NCBI GenBank assembly: GCA_024743435.1
Contig: JANSWO010000001.1
Span: 372,001 to 436,000 of the forward strand
Reading direction: 5' to 3'
Source: Pseudomonadaceae bacterium
Lineage (GTDB): Bacteria; Pseudomonadota; Gammaproteobacteria; Pseudomonadales; Azotimanducaceae
Length of the DNA: 64,000 nucleotides
Every line of letters begins with the position of its first letter. Positions within the stretch are counted from its first letter, which is position 1. The position numbers were made by a program, and so were the translations under genes. This document shows, piece after piece, positions 9,528 through 16,789 of the stretch. Below the pieces are notes generated by a model that did no database searches, was not told the DNA's origin, and worked only from the letters and a program-made list of their open reading frames with translations.

Positions 9528-10085
9528 TCAGAAGTCGTAGCCAACAGACAACATGAAAAGATCCAGGCCGTCGTTTCGGCTGGCGATGTCCGCATTGGAA
9601 TAATGCAACTGTTGATAGGCAATGCTCCAGCGTTCGCCAATTCTGACGCCCACATTCGCACGGTTTTCGAACTGCAGGTAAGACCCCATCCTGCGGCTGC
9701 GAAACGCGCCTTTGCGAAGGTCTTTGTCGGAGAACAGGGCGATACCGGTACCCAGATCGGCATAGGGTGCAATCCGGCTGTTGCCGAGAGTGGGGAACTG
9801 CCAGCGCAGTACTGGCGCGATAGCTAGGATGAACGCGGGGTTTGCGCCGTCATCAAAGGGTCCAGCAGAGTCAGAGACATGGGTGGCCGCTATGCTCGCC
9901 TCCCAATAGCCGCCAAGGTGTCCCATCGAGCCTTCAAACCAGCGCTGTTGCCAGTGCCACTGGCGGGCGATTCGCACGTTACTGCGATCATCCATGCCTG
10001 TGCCGGCGGAGAGGGACCAGGGTTGGGCAAATACAGGGCCTGTTGCGGCGAGCGCGGCCAACATGAGCAGCCAACTGAGAATCAT
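9528..10085 (-). CDS. PagL-like lipid A 3-O-deacylase / acyloxyacyl hydrolase
   Basis: 185 residues from the ATG at 10085, beginning with a clean signal peptide (MILSWLLMLAALAATGPVFA). It is a small beta-barrel-type protein ending GYDF. The PagL active-site segment is present: LHYSNAD carries the catalytic His and Ser, and the third residue, 14 after the His, is Asp where characterised PagL has Glu. It would trim an acyl chain from lipid A in the outer membrane. An upstream ATG at 10151 would add 22 residues before the signal peptide; both have weak ribosome sites. Followed closely by the MORN lipoprotein gene. Confidence 0.75.
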   Translation of the reverse strand: MILSWLLMLAALAATGPVFAQPWSLSAGTGMDDRSNVRIARQWHWQQRWFEGSMGHLGGYWEASIAATHVSDSAGPFDDGANPAFILAIAPVLRWQFPTLGNSRIAPYADLGTGIALFSDKDLRKGAFRSRRMGSYLQFENRANVGVRIGERWSIAYQQLHYSNADIASRNDGLDLFMLSVGYDF

Positions 10086-10348
10086 CGGTTTTGCTCTAGG
10101 GTCAGGGTTTGCGGCGTAGGATGTGATGCGGGCTTTGGATGTTTGCTTCATGGCGGCGCATCTAAACCGAACGCTGCAGAAAAGACAAAGCAAAGATTGA
10201 GAACGAGATGATGTTCGCAACAGTAGCGTCGAGGATTGCCGATGCGCGATGATTACACCTGCAGCTGGCGCTGGTCGGCATAGCAGCGATTTCATTGCAG
10301 TAGCGGTCGATGCGTCGGCCACATGAACGGTTTTTAAGGGGGAGCGGA

Positions 10349-11380
10349 ATGAGTGATCAGCAGACAGGTGAGGAAATCGAAGGGATTGCACTCGCCTCGG
10401 TGACCAGTTGGCTTGCTGAGCGCTTGCCTGGCCTGCAACCGCCGCTGAAGTTCTCGCTGATCGCAGGTGGCCATTCGAACCTGACGTATCGATTTGATGA
10501 TGCGGCCGGCAACAGCTATGTCCTGCGCCGTCCTCCACTGGGGCATGTGCTCGAGTCTGCTCACGACATGGGACGAGAATACCGCATCGTATCGGCGCTT
10601 CACGGCTCTGCCGTACCGGTGGCAGAGGCGCCGGCGCATTGTGACGACTCTGAGATCAACGGCGCGCCGTTCTACATCATGGACTTTGTCGACGGCACGG
10701 TGTTGCACGATGGCGAGACAGCCAGCGCGCTTTCGCAACAGGAACGCATGTCGTTGAGCGAGCATGTCATCGATGTTCTCGCCAGTTTGCATACAGTCGA
10801 TCCGGACGCTGTGGGCCTGGGTCAGTTGGGCCGCAAGGAGGCGTATCTTGAGCGTCAATTGAAGCGCTGGAACAAGCAGTGGGTCGCGACAAAGACCGAT
10901 GAGATTCCAGCCATGGAAGCGACGGCTGCTTTGCTCGAGGAACAGATGCCGGAACAGATTGGTTCGGCGATTGTTCATGGCGACTATCGATTGGGAAACA
11001 TGATGGTTGCCGACGGGCGCATTGCAGCGGTACTCGACTGGGAGCTTTGTACGCTGGGTGATCCGCTCGCGGATGTCGGCTACCTGCTCAATAACTGGAT
11101 GAGCAAAGAGGAAGATGAGCTCGCTGCCACGCCAACGTCGGCAGGGGGGTTTGCGAGTCGAGATCAGTTGTGCGCTCGCTATGAAGCTGCGACGGGCCGA
11201 AGCCTCGCCAAGATCAACTACTACCGCGCGTTCTCACACTGGCGACTAGCTGCCATCGGGCAGGGTGTGTACAAGCGCTACCTAGTTGGCGCGATGGGTG
11301 AGGATCGTGACATTGATCTTGAGGCCTATCGGCAAAGCGTCGTCAATCGAGCTGAGGCTGCATTGGAGCTTCTGAGCTAG
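10349..11380 (+). CDS. APH-fold small-molecule kinase (COG3173 type)
   Basis: 343 residues from an ATG with a strong AAGGGGGAG ribosome site. Kinase landmarks: GGHSNLTYRF, the YVLRRPPLG lysine strand, the Brenner motif IVHGDYRLGNMM and the metal-binding AVLDWELCTLGDP. This subfamily includes the APH domain of mammalian ACAD10/11 and bacterial LvaA, which phosphorylate 4-hydroxyacyl-CoA so it can enter beta-oxidation. A similar substrate is plausible but inferred. It stands alone and converges on the lipoprotein gene at 11396, with 15 bases between stops. Confidence 0.8.
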   Translation: MSDQQTGEEIEGIALASVTSWLAERLPGLQPPLKFSLIAGGHSNLTYRFDDAAGNSYVLRRPPLGHVLESAHDMGREYRIVSALHGSAVPVAEAPAHCDDSEINGAPFYIMDFVDGTVLHDGETASALSQQERMSLSEHVIDVLASLHTVDPDAVGLGQLGRKEAYLERQLKRWNKQWVATKTDEIPAMEATAALLEEQMPEQIGSAIVHGDYRLGNMMVADGRIAAVLDWELCTLGDPLADVGYLLNNWMSKEEDELAATPTSAGGFASRDQLCARYEAATGRSLAKINYYRAFSHWRLAAIGQGVYKRYLVGAMGEDRDIDLEAYRQSVVNRAEAALELLS

Positions 11381-11395
11381 CCGCGCAGTCCGCCG

Positions 11396-11854
11396 CTAGG
11401 TTTGCTCCGCGCTCGGCAGTTCCACAGCGCCGATTTGCTCGCCTTCGAACATCGCAACGACAGTGTTGTAGGCTTGTGCGTCTGGCGCAATCGTGAGCAC
11501 GCTGCAGGCATTGCCCTGGGCGTTTTTGGCCTCGGTGGCGATGAATGTCGCGATGGCGGTGCTGTCGTCTCGAACCGTTTCCTGTAGCCGTAGTCCCTGG
11601 CCAGCGGGCACAGACTCTGGCGCGTTGACCCGAATGAGTAGTGGTGCGGCGCTGGCGTGTGCGTTCAAAAGCTTGGCACCAGACAGGCGTGCCAGCTCTT
11701 CCATGCTGATCAACGCGACAGGCGTGTCCGAAGCTGGACAGCGGTCTCGGTAGGTTAGTTCGATTACGTCCGGTGCGCTGTCGCTGCACGCGGTAAAGCT
11801 GAGCAGTACAAGCAGGATGAGCGCGGTGGCCGCAGGGCGTCGAATTCGAGTCAT
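11396..11854 (-). CDS. Small putative lipoprotein of unknown function
   Basis: 152 residues. An Arg-rich start is followed by a hydrophobic run ending SFTAC, a plausible though imperfect lipobox, so it is probably membrane-anchored in the periplasm. The mature part is rich in Ala, Thr and Glu, with two further Cys (DRCPAS and NACSVL) that may pair. I recognise no domain. Monocistronic, with the candidate small RNA just upstream on the same strand. Confidence 0.6.
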   Translation of the reverse strand: MTRIRRPAATALILLVLLSFTACSDSAPDVIELTYRDRCPASDTPVALISMEELARLSGAKLLNAHASAAPLLIRVNAPESVPAGQGLRLQETVRDDSTAIATFIATEAKNAQGNACSVLTIAPDAQAYNTVVAMFEGEQIGAVELPSAEQT

Positions 11855-11901
11855 CGTCGAATCAAAGTGATTGGGTGGTTTGGGTGATCAGTCCGGGAAA
11901 A

Positions 11902-12015
11902 TAAAAAAAGGCGAGTCAGTAAGGTTAGTTACTGAAGGCAGCTTCGCTTCTTGGGGGAAGGACACTTGAAAGGGAGGACTGCATGAAGCTGCTGGCACGC
12001 CTTGAAACTCAAGTT
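11902..12015 (-). ncRNA. Candidate structured small RNA (about 115 nt)
   Basis: The minus strand holds TTGACG-N17-CATAGT (12050 to 12022), a sigma70-like promoter. The predicted transcript starts with a 5-bp hairpin CTTGA-GTT-TCAAG. An 8-bp stem GCAGCTTC/GAAGCTGC then encloses C-rich stretches CCTCCC and TTCCCCC. It ends in a TCAGTAA/TTACTGA hairpin, 6 bases, and seven T. C-rich loops in small RNAs often pair with ribosome binding sites. There is no credible protein here; a 96-codon frame on the same strand looks random. Call based on architecture only. Confidence 0.45.
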
Positions 12016-12021
12016 GGGGAG

Positions 12022-12050
12022 ACTATGTACTGTACAAAGATCGCCGTCAA
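12022..12050 (-). promoter_or_regulatory. Sigma70-like promoter of the candidate small RNA
   Basis: On the minus strand, -35 TTGACG (complement of 12045-12050) and -10 CATAGT (complement of 12022-12027) are separated by 17 bases. A start near 12015 would place it just before the first hairpin. An AT-rich stretch lies upstream at 12055-12085. Confidence 0.4.
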
Positions 12051-12229
12051 GGGAAATATTCAAAAAGATATAGAATTTGTATAGGTTTGCTTCAATTGCC
12101 CCGCACCTGGCGATCATTCGGAGGTTGTGCGAGCCAGATTTGATCGGCGAGTTTCTTCGCAGCGCGCTGAATCTTTTGGCTCGATCTGGTGGGCTGTTGA
12201 AGCCCAGGCGGTGTCGCAAGCCGTGGCGA

Positions 12230-13168
12230 TCAGGTCGTCTTGCCGCTGAAGCCGACCTCTTCTTCCTGCATGTCCTGTTCTATCCAGCCCTCGAGTGCCT
12301 GCTCTAGTAGTGCACGCGCCTGGCTGGCCTGGCGCGCGGATGTTGCCAGGCTTACATCGTCGTCTTCTGTGTCGCTACGTTGACACTGTGCTGCGAATTC
12401 CACGAGGCCGTTGAGGCTCATGACGATATCCACCAGGTGATTCGGTATCTCTGTCTCGGTCGTGCTGGCGCTCGCGATAGCGATGAGTTCTTCGTCGCTG
12501 AAGTGGCGGGACTGGATATCCGTGCTTAGCGCTCGGGCGCTGAAGCAGGTGTTCACTGCGGCGCTGATTGCCGCCCAGTCGGCTGGCCATTGCAGCGTCT
12601 GATAACCCGCGGACAGTGCGCGTCGCTTCAGCGCCGGCAGCCCATATTGGTAGAGCAAAACCACGCTTTCGGGCTCGAAATTGTCCGCTAGTGAGTCAAG
12701 TAGCGCCTCTGAAAGCGCGCCGGACTGGATAACCACGGCATCCGCATCAGCCAGTAGTGGCGCTTCTGCCGACAGGGCGTCGAGGTTTGACCAGCGGCCA
12801 ATCACGTCGACCTCGTCCCAGGACCCCAGCTTCTGTTCCGCCAGTAGTAGGTTCGGACCGATAAGCGCGACGCGGGGCTGGAGCCGCCCGCCACTCGTTG
12901 GCTTCGCCGCTGGCTTTGCCTGTAGCCGGTTATCGAGCTGTTCGTCGTCAAGGTCGATGACGCTGCTGACTGAGTGGCCGGTGTCGATCAGCCCGCGAAT
13001 CTTGCTCAGCCGTTCGATCTGGTCTCGGCTGTAGAAGCGAATTTTGCCCGAACGGTGTGCGGGTACCAGATCGAAACGACGCTCCCAGGCGCGCAGGCGT
13101 TCCACGGAGAGGCCGGTAAGCTTCGCGGCGGTGCCGATACGGTAGAGATCGTCGTCCAGTTCGGTCAT
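12230..13168 (-). CDS. MerR-family transcriptional regulator with degenerate sensor domain
   Basis: 312 residues. Residues about 9-75 are a MerR-type winged helix (YRIGTAAKLTGLSVERLRAW, then ERRF and the RFYSRDQIERL strand). Residues 100-215 look like the C-terminal domain of CarH/LitR-type regulators, but the cobalamin-binding DxHxxG signature is absent. The tail is acidic (SDTEDDD and EEEVGF). It probably senses something other than B12, or works through protein contacts. It has its own promoter at 13240-13267 with a repeated GTATAG that could be autoregulatory. Confidence 0.75.
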   Translation of the reverse strand: MTELDDDLYRIGTAAKLTGLSVERLRAWERRFDLVPAHRSGKIRFYSRDQIERLSKIRGLIDTGHSVSSVIDLDDEQLDNRLQAKPAAKPTSGGRLQPRVALIGPNLLLAEQKLGSWDEVDVIGRWSNLDALSAEAPLLADADAVVIQSGALSEALLDSLADNFEPESVVLLYQYGLPALKRRALSAGYQTLQWPADWAAISAAVNTCFSARALSTDIQSRHFSDEELIAIASASTTETEIPNHLVDIVMSLNGLVEFAAQCQRSDTEDDDVSLATSARQASQARALLEQALEGWIEQDMQEEEVGFSGKTT

Positions 13169-13239
13169 GGCTGGTGGCTCGTGGGCGGCGTCGAATCGCG
13201 GGCTACGTGCCAGCCTCCGGTTTCTGTTCGGGGGAGGAG

Positions 13240-13273
13240 ATCTTACAGAATGTATAGATCATGTCCAGTATAG
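13240..13273 (-). promoter_or_regulatory. Promoter and direct repeat before the MerR-type gene
   Basis: On the minus strand, TGGACA (13267-13262) and TAAGAT (13245-13240) are 16 bases apart. On the plus strand GTATAG occurs at 13252-13257 and again at 13268-13273, 16 bases apart, straddling the -35. This is a candidate self-binding site. Confidence 0.4.
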
Positions 13274-13301
13274 GCGTCTTGGTTTGGGATGGTCGGTCGT
13301 T

Positions 13302-13390
13302 CCGTCTTCGCGAGGCGTGGCGAAGCCACAACGCGGCGATCTCCAGAAATCAGGATGCCTATTCCGAACGGATTCTGGAGTGTGGAATGG
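13302..13390. repeat. Palindromic intergenic repeat, copy 1
   Basis: First of two near-identical copies about 90 bases long. It starts with CCGTCTTCGCGAGG and contains an 8-bp stem CTCCAGAA (13341-13348) / TTCTGGAG (13373-13380). It resembles the GTCATTGCGAGGAGCG...GGCAATC type of repeat scattered through many bacterial genomes (from memory, not searched). Confidence 0.75.
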
Positions 13391-13470
13391 CCTTGCTAAA
13401 CGTGTACCGGGGTTGGGCTCCTGCTCTCTACCCGCGCTGCGTACGTCCTAGTGCTTGCGCTCTGCTACGT

Positions 13471-13556
13471 CCGGCGGAGTCATCCGCCGGCGGGGCCGCA
13501 CATCCGTGTGCGGCCGGTGTCGCAACGCTGCCTGGGGTGCCGGCATCCCTGCCGGC
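13471..13556. repeat. Three consecutive GC-rich hairpins (REP-like)
   Basis: Three perfect stems, each with a 4-base loop: CCGGCGGA at 13471-13490 (8 bp), GGCCGCACA at 13494-13515 (9 bp) and GCCGGCA at 13539-13556 (7 bp). They lie between the two palindromic repeats. The pattern resembles REP/BIME clusters. No REP-associated transposase is in the window. Confidence 0.65.
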
Positions 13557-13600
13557 GGTCGCTGCGAGGCTACGCGGTTGTTCTGGCATACCCCTACTAA

Positions 13601-13690
13601 CCGTCTTCGCGAGGCGTGGCGAAGCCACAACGCGGCGATCTCCGGAAGTCAGGATGCCTTTTCCGAACGGATTCCGGTGTTTTGCAAGGC
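13601..13690. repeat. Palindromic intergenic repeat, copy 2
   Basis: Second copy, 299 bases after the first and same orientation. The inner stem has changed to CCGGAA (13642-13647) / TTCCGG (13672-13677). Relative to copy 1, the A-to-G change on one arm is matched by T-to-C on the other, so the pairing is kept. Confidence 0.75.
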
Positions 13691-13773
13691 CATTCTGACC
13701 CCGGGTTTCGGTGATCGACGGTATGCGTGATCGGCTGCTATCAGCACTGGTGGGGAATCGGAGAGTAAAGGTT

Positions 13774-13848
13774 CGAGACGTGGCGACAGCACTAAAGCAC
13801 TGTCTTCGCGGCTCAGGGAGGAGGGGAGAGAAACCACGCCACGTCTCG
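13774..13848. repeat. 12-bp inverted repeat with 51-base centre
   Basis: CGAGACGTGGCG at 13774-13785 and its exact complement at 13837-13848. It could fold as a long hairpin in RNA or mark an element edge. The centre contains a purine-rich GGGAGGAGGGGAGAG run. Confidence 0.45.
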
Positions 13849-14205
13849 CTCTGGAGGCCGTCACAGAAGTGTTGGTCGCCAGAGGCTGCGCAGTCTACGC
13901 AACTTTTGCTGCGTTGCAACATCGTTGAGCGAAAACACACAAGATCTTCACATTGTTCGTCAGACAACGTTCTTCTGGCAGGTTACTCCAGACAACGCTT
14001 TCCAGATAACTTTCTTTGGAGAGTTGGGCGCTCGGGCGATGAGCCGTCAACCGAATACCGGCCTGAATGGCACGCGAGGGGTGATGGAATGGTTATTCCG
14101 GCTTCACAGCCGAGCCAGTATCCCGAACAATAGGAGTCAGCCACTTGAGTGGCGCTGTAGCAGCGCATCAAGGGGCTTGCAACCACTTCACGGAGATTCG
14201 ACGAC
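13849..14205. other. Non-coding stretch before the ligase operon
   Basis: No convincing gene. Short frames here lack ribosome sites and family resemblance. The stretch holds GTTGC-type short inverted repeats near 13900 and presumably the promoter of the ligase operon, but I could not pick a convincing -35/-10 pair. Confidence 0.4.
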
Positions 14206-15747
14206 ATGCGCAACAACCTGGGCGGCCTTCTGAGCAAGAGAGCACTTCTGAATCCGAACAGGGAAGCCTACGTGGACGGCTCCTCGGGTCTGCGATTGAG
14301 CTTTGCAGAGCTGAACGAGCGCGCCAGCCGTATCGCTAATGCGATGTTGGCCTCGGGCATCGAGAAGGGTGACCGGGTCGGTCTGCTGCTCATGAATGGC
14401 GCTGAGTTCATGGAGGCCTATTTCGGCCTGGCGAAGATCGGCGCAGTGATCGTGCCGCTGAACTGGCGCTTGGTGCCAGACGAACTGGAGTTCATTTTAA
14501 AAGACAGTGGTACGAAGCGACTGATCTTTGACGATGAGTTTGTCGAGGCGGCCGGGGAGCTGCACAGCCGCGGCGCTGCAACCGATATCAGCCACTGGTA
14601 CCAGGTAACCGATGCTGAGCCCGCACACTTTGCGCAGTCCTATCAGGGCGTTCGAGACGCAGCAGACGGTAGCGAGCCGGAGCCGCGGGCATTCGACGAT
14701 GACATGCTCTATATAATGTATACGTCCGGCACGACGGGCTTGCCCAAAGGTGTTGTGCATACCCACAGCACGTCGCTTTGGGCCCTGATAACCATGACCG
14801 CGACCGTTGACCTGCACGATGGCGATCGCTATCTCGCGCCGATGCCGATGTTCCACGTTGGCGCGCTGTCGCCGCTGACGCTGAATGTGTACGTCGGGTC
14901 TACCTCGGTGGTCATGCGGACTTTCGATCCAACGCACGCGTGGGAGTTGATCGAACAGGAAAAAATCACCACTGGCTTGCTTGTTCCCGCCATGCTGAAC
15001 TTCATGACACAGGTGCCGAACGTGAAGACGGCGGATTATTCAAGCGTGCGCTGGTTAATGACCGGTGCAGCCCCTGTGCCCATGTCATTGCTCAAAGCCT
15101 ACGAAGCCATGGGCGTCGAAGTGCTGCAGGTGTATGGGCTCACCGAAACCTGCGGGCCGGCGTGTCTGATGGATAGCGAAAACGCCACCGTTAGGGAAGG
15201 CTCAACAGGCCGGGCGTTCTTTCATACCGACGTCAAAATCATCGATGACGATGGCAACACCTGCCCAGCGGGTACGCCCGGCGAGGTTCTGGTGCGCGGC
15301 CCTCACATCATGCGCGAATACTGGAACCGGCCCGACGCGACCGCCGATACGCTGCGTGACGGCTGGCTTCACACGGGTGACGTTGCTGTGATGGATAGCG
15401 ACGGTTTTGTCACCATCGCAGACCGCATAAAAGACATGATCATCTCCGGCGGCGAAAACGTGTACCCAGCCGAGATCGAGAACGTCTTGATGACTCACCC
15501 GGACATTGCCGAAGCAGCCGTCATTGGCAAAACCAGTGAAAAATGGGGTGAGTCGCCGTTTGCAATTGTGGTGAAAACGAATGACGCGCTAACCGAAGCT
15601 GAAGTTGTTGAGTATTGCCAGGGCAAGCTCGCCCGTTTCAAGCAGCCTCAAGGCGTCGCTTTCATCGACGTGATCCCGCGCAACCCGAGCGGCAAGATAT
15701 TGAAGCGCGTACTGCGAGAGCAATATCCAGAGCCGGCGCCGGTTTGA
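14206..15747 (+). CDS. AMP-dependent acyl-CoA synthetase
   Basis: 513 residues, typical of medium/long-chain acyl-CoA ligases. Motifs: P-loop YTSGTTGLPKGVVH, QVYGLTET, GWLHTGDVAVMD, the hinge DRIKDMIISGGENVYPAEIE and the C-terminal catalytic lysine in NPSGKILKR. It activates a carboxylic acid to its CoA thioester via an acyl-adenylate in the cytoplasm. A GGAG ribosome site precedes the ATG. It leads an operon with a kinase (31 bases later) and an MFS transporter. The substrate is unknown. Confidence 0.9.
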   Translation: MRNNLGGLLSKRALLNPNREAYVDGSSGLRLSFAELNERASRIANAMLASGIEKGDRVGLLLMNGAEFMEAYFGLAKIGAVIVPLNWRLVPDELEFILKDSGTKRLIFDDEFVEAAGELHSRGAATDISHWYQVTDAEPAHFAQSYQGVRDAADGSEPEPRAFDDDMLYIMYTSGTTGLPKGVVHTHSTSLWALITMTATVDLHDGDRYLAPMPMFHVGALSPLTLNVYVGSTSVVMRTFDPTHAWELIEQEKITTGLLVPAMLNFMTQVPNVKTADYSSVRWLMTGAAPVPMSLLKAYEAMGVEVLQVYGLTETCGPACLMDSENATVREGSTGRAFFHTDVKIIDDDGNTCPAGTPGEVLVRGPHIMREYWNRPDATADTLRDGWLHTGDVAVMDSDGFVTIADRIKDMIISGGENVYPAEIENVLMTHPDIAEAAVIGKTSEKWGESPFAIVVKTNDALTEAEVVEYCQGKLARFKQPQGVAFIDVIPRNPSGKILKRVLREQYPEPAPV

Positions 15748-15778
15748 GCCTGAAACGCTAGTTTAGAAGAAGAGCAGT

Positions 15779-16789
15779 ATGGAACTCGATGAACTGACAA
15801 CCCGCCTTCCAGCATTCGCCAAGGCCAAGTACGGTCGGGATGATCTCGAGATCTTCGATGTAACGAAGATGCCGGGACATGCCGGCTTTGCTTATGGCTT
15901 CCGGGTGCGTCTGGGTGATGACAACGTCGAATCCTGGTTTCTCCGGCTACCGCCGCCCAACGTGAACTGGCAGGGCACTGCTGATGTTCTGCGGCAGGTT
16001 GAAGTCCTCAACGCACTGGATTCTACAGATGTGCCCCATTGCAGCGTGCGCTGGTCGGGTGACGATCTGGAGTGGTTTGAGCGGCCGTACTTCGTGGTTC
16101 CCCAGCTGGAAGGCGATGTGCTGCGCATGGCCGACGGAGAGTGGGGCAGCAAGCTCGATCAGCAAACGCGGCTATCGCTCGGCCGCGAGATCATGACCGC
16201 ACTGGCTGGCATACATCGAGTCGATCCTGCCAGCACGCCTTATTTGGGCGAGGCGATTCCGTTTCGCGATGATGTCGAGCGCTGGGACCGTTTCTTTGAG
16301 CGTGCGGCTGAACCTGCGATGTTGGCCAGAGCGCCTGACGCGCGTGCTCGACTCCTCGACACGCTGCCTGAATCGGCGCCGGTCGGAATTTTCCATGGCG
16401 ACTTTCAGACGGCTAATCTGTTCTGTTCGCTCGAAGGCAAACTCAAAGCCGTGATCGATTTTGAGCTTACCGGCATCGGCGCCACGCTCAATGACGTTGG
16501 CTGGATCGCCACGTTCTCAGATCCGGATGCCTGGCCGAAAGGTGAGCTTGCCCGGCCCATGTTCCTTGACCCCGAGACGCTGATCGGCTTTTACCGGCAG
16601 GCCTGGGGCGATGACATTCCCGACTCGCAACTCAACTGGTTCAGGGCCCTCGCCGCCTATAAGTTCGCGATCATCACGGGCTTCAACCTCAGCCTGCACC
16701 GGCGAGGCAAGCGAATCGATGAGACCTGGGAGACAACGGCCTTCTCGCAGGAGCCGCTGATCGAGCGTGCGCTGGATCTATTGGGTTGA
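15779..16789 (+). CDS. APH-fold phosphotransferase in ligase operon
   Basis: 336 residues. The kinase fold is recognised by the Brenner motif GIFHGDFQTANLF and the metal site AVIDFELTGIGATLNDVGW. An antibiotic substrate is unlikely here: the gene sits between an acyl-CoA ligase and a transporter, pointing to phosphorylation of a hydroxylated acyl-CoA or similar intermediate (inference). It is more diverged from ACAD10/11-type kinases than the protein at 10349. Its TGA overlaps the TTG start of the next gene. Confidence 0.75.
   Translation: MELDELTTRLPAFAKAKYGRDDLEIFDVTKMPGHAGFAYGFRVRLGDDNVESWFLRLPPPNVNWQGTADVLRQVEVLNALDSTDVPHCSVRWSGDDLEWFERPYFVVPQLEGDVLRMADGEWGSKLDQQTRLSLGREIMTALAGIHRVDPASTPYLGEAIPFRDDVERWDRFFERAAEPAMLARAPDARARLLDTLPESAPVGIFHGDFQTANLFCSLEGKLKAVIDFELTGIGATLNDVGWIATFSDPDAWPKGELARPMFLDPETLIGFYRQAWGDDIPDSQLNWFRALAAYKFAIITGFNLSLHRRGKRIDETWETTAFSQEPLIERALDLLG

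Noticed and set aside
11929-12219. 96-codon frame overlapping the candidate small RNA
   Set aside because: Composition looks random and the promoter, hairpins and terminator fit an RNA better.
13428-13967. Long open frame across the repeat region, minus strand
   Set aside because: It runs through palindromic repeats and hairpins, has no ribosome site or domain, and similar frames occur on both strands.
15779-16789. Aminoglycoside resistance kinase
   Set aside because: Only the general fold matches; the operon context is a CoA ligase and transporter.
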